Below are positions 5,784 through 6,840 of a stretch of 6,840 bases of DNA, piece by piece (positions within the stretch are counted from its first letter, which is position 1; each line of letters begins with the position of its first letter). The DNA comes from an uncultured Eubacteriales bacterium. Its GTDB lineage: Bacteria > Bacillota > Clostridia > Christensenellales > Christensenellaceae. The notes below the pieces were generated by a model that was not told where the DNA came from, did no database searches, and saw only the letters and a program-made list of their open reading frames with translations. The position numbers and the translations under genes were made by a program. The stretch covers positions 1 to 6,840 of the forward strand of contig USII01000054.1 in NCBI GenBank assembly GCA_900554725.1, read 5' to 3'.

Positions 5784-6792
5784 CTATTTCGCCGCCTCCT
5801 GCTTTGCACGGCTGTTCAGCTCTTTTAGTTTCTGCCTGCCCGGGCGGAAGAAATGCCACGCCAGCGGAAGGCAGAGCAGAGCCACTGCGCCTGCCAAGGA
5901 AAAGACGCTGCGGTATCCCGCTGCATCCGCTACGATCCCCCAGCCAAGGGCTCCCAGCCCTACGCCGATATCATTTGCGGCAAAATAGGTAGAAGTGGCC
6001 TTTCCTCTGCGATGGCTGGGCACGGGCGCAACGGCCAGCACATTTAGAATAGGATAGATGAATCCGCTGCCAACGCCATAAAGCACCGCCGTTAAAAATA
6101 AAAGGGCATCGCTTTTCACACATGCCATAAGAAAGAAAGATATCGTCATAATGGAAAAGCCCAGCAGGAGGGAACCGAAATTCCCCAGCCGACGGGAAAT
6201 CCTGTTGGAGCACAGGCGAATGGAAAACAGGAAAAATGCCTCAATGGTAAAAAACAGGCCCGCGCCGGAAAGCCCCTGCTCGGCAGCAAAAGTGGAAATA
6301 AAGGTGGTGGGAGCGGCTGTGGCCAGAGAAATGACAAACATGCTTGTGGATGCCTTGAGGGAGGATTTTTCAAAAAAGTTCCAGATGGAGAGCTTCTTTT
6401 TCTTTTCCCCTTCCTCCTGAACCTCCAGCCGGCGGCTCTCTGCCCTGGCCTCCTGAAATTCCGCAGTGGACTCGTAGCGCATGGAGTTCATGAGAAAGAA
6501 ACAGGCGATCATGACGGCGAGCGCAGTAAAGAAAAGCCAGTTGGGGCTTGGGAGGTCGATAAGCGCAATGCCTATGGCCGGGCCAATGGCAGTTGCAATA
6601 TTGGAAAACAGGCCATAGTAGGCGATGCTCTCCACAAGGCGCTCCTTTGTGGCGACATCCGCAGCCATCGTTCCAGTAGTAATCGTAGCGGCGGCGGCTC
6701 CAAAGCCCTGTATCATGCGAAGAAAGATGGTCAGCACGATGATGGAACAGCCGATAAAGCCGATGATGGGGATAGCGAAGATGATAATGCCC
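5784..6792 (-). CDS. Major facilitator superfamily (MFS) transporter, 5' end missing
   Basis: 335 residues of an integral-membrane carrier, cut by the contig end, from a family usually near 400 residues. About ten membrane helices are visible, matching TM3 to TM12. They include FLRMIQGFGAAA (a TM4-type segment with its Arg), GLFSNIATAIGPAIGIAL (TM5), a charged central loop (EEGEKKKK) between TM6 and TM7, and a motif-A-like NRISRRLG loop between TM8 and TM9. The stretch YFAANDIGVGLGALGWG is TM11, and the tail is Lys/Arg-rich. The start codon and about TM1-2 lie beyond the window. The residues MGSEMCIRDR that this frame appears to start with are translated adapter, not protein. MFS proteins use ion gradients for import or export of small molecules; the helix pattern resembles drug or metabolite efflux carriers, but substrate and direction cannot be read from the sequence. 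The stop codon is TAG at 5784-5786. Confidence 0.88.
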
Positions 6793-6840
6793 CTGTCTCT
6801 TATACACATCTCCGAGCCCACGAGACCAGAGAGGATCTCG
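6793..6840 (+). other. Nextera read-2 (P7-side) adapter with i7 index, not genomic
   Basis: CTGTCTCTTATACACATCT at 6793-6811 is the reverse complement of the Tn5 mosaic end, and CCGAGCCCACGAGAC at 6812-6826 completes the Nextera read-2 adapter. CAGAGAGG at 6827-6834 matches the i7 index I know as N708, and ATCTCG at 6835-6840 begins the P7 sequence. The genomic insert therefore ends at 6792. Confidence 0.98.

Noticed and set aside
5480..5809. A 109-codon minus-strand frame downstream of and overlapping the MFS gene
   Set aside because: It is basic, has no recognisable motif and translates two palindromes; it is more likely non-coding spacer.

Overview
This window is a metagenome-style contig or single long library molecule with untrimmed Illumina Nextera adapter at both ends (about 1-34 and 6793-6840). 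Only about 35-6792 is biological DNA. Mid GC content, AGGAGG-type ribosome binding sites, sigma-A-like promoters, a class B sortase, a PdaA-like polysaccharide deacetylase and CCA-encoded tRNAs all point to a Bacillota (Firmicutes) bacterium, most likely a gut-type Clostridia. The lineage is an inference; there is no marker gene here that fixes it.

Layout from left to right. (1) 35-203 holds the 3' part of a response-regulator receiver domain that stops looking like a receiver at about 158 and hits a stop at 203, so it is a broken or disrupted gene cut by the contig edge. (2) 159-351 has no gene I can support. (3) A consensus promoter at 352-380 drives 447-3416, a 989-residue secreted protein made of a signal peptide, eight fibronectin-III-like repeats (seven of one close family) and a C-terminal C39-like cysteine peptidase domain. 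(4) A strong terminator at 3439-3468 separates it from the convergent gene 3483-4295 (minus strand), a membrane-anchored PdaA-like NodB-fold deacetylase. (5) Divergent from that is 4405-5190, a class B sortase. (6) A tRNA-Thr(GGT)/tRNA-Pro(CGG) pair, directly abutting, lies at 5239-5391 with its own promoter and terminator. (7) 5437-5783 is a gene-free spacer with two strong palindromes. (8) 5784-6792 (minus strand) is an MFS transporter lacking its first two or so membrane helices because the contig ends.

How the genes fit together: the secreted repeat/peptidase protein, the deacetylase and the sortase all act at the cell envelope, but they are separate transcription units and not an obvious operon. 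The repeat protein has no LPXTG-like sorting signal or C-terminal membrane helix, so it is not an evident substrate of the sortase next door. I see no CRISPR array, insertion sequence, phage module or defence system. The most interesting biology is the internally recombining repeat protein with its invariant FVSSKQP segment; the most consequential observation for users of the sequence is the adapter contamination, which creates false protein termini.
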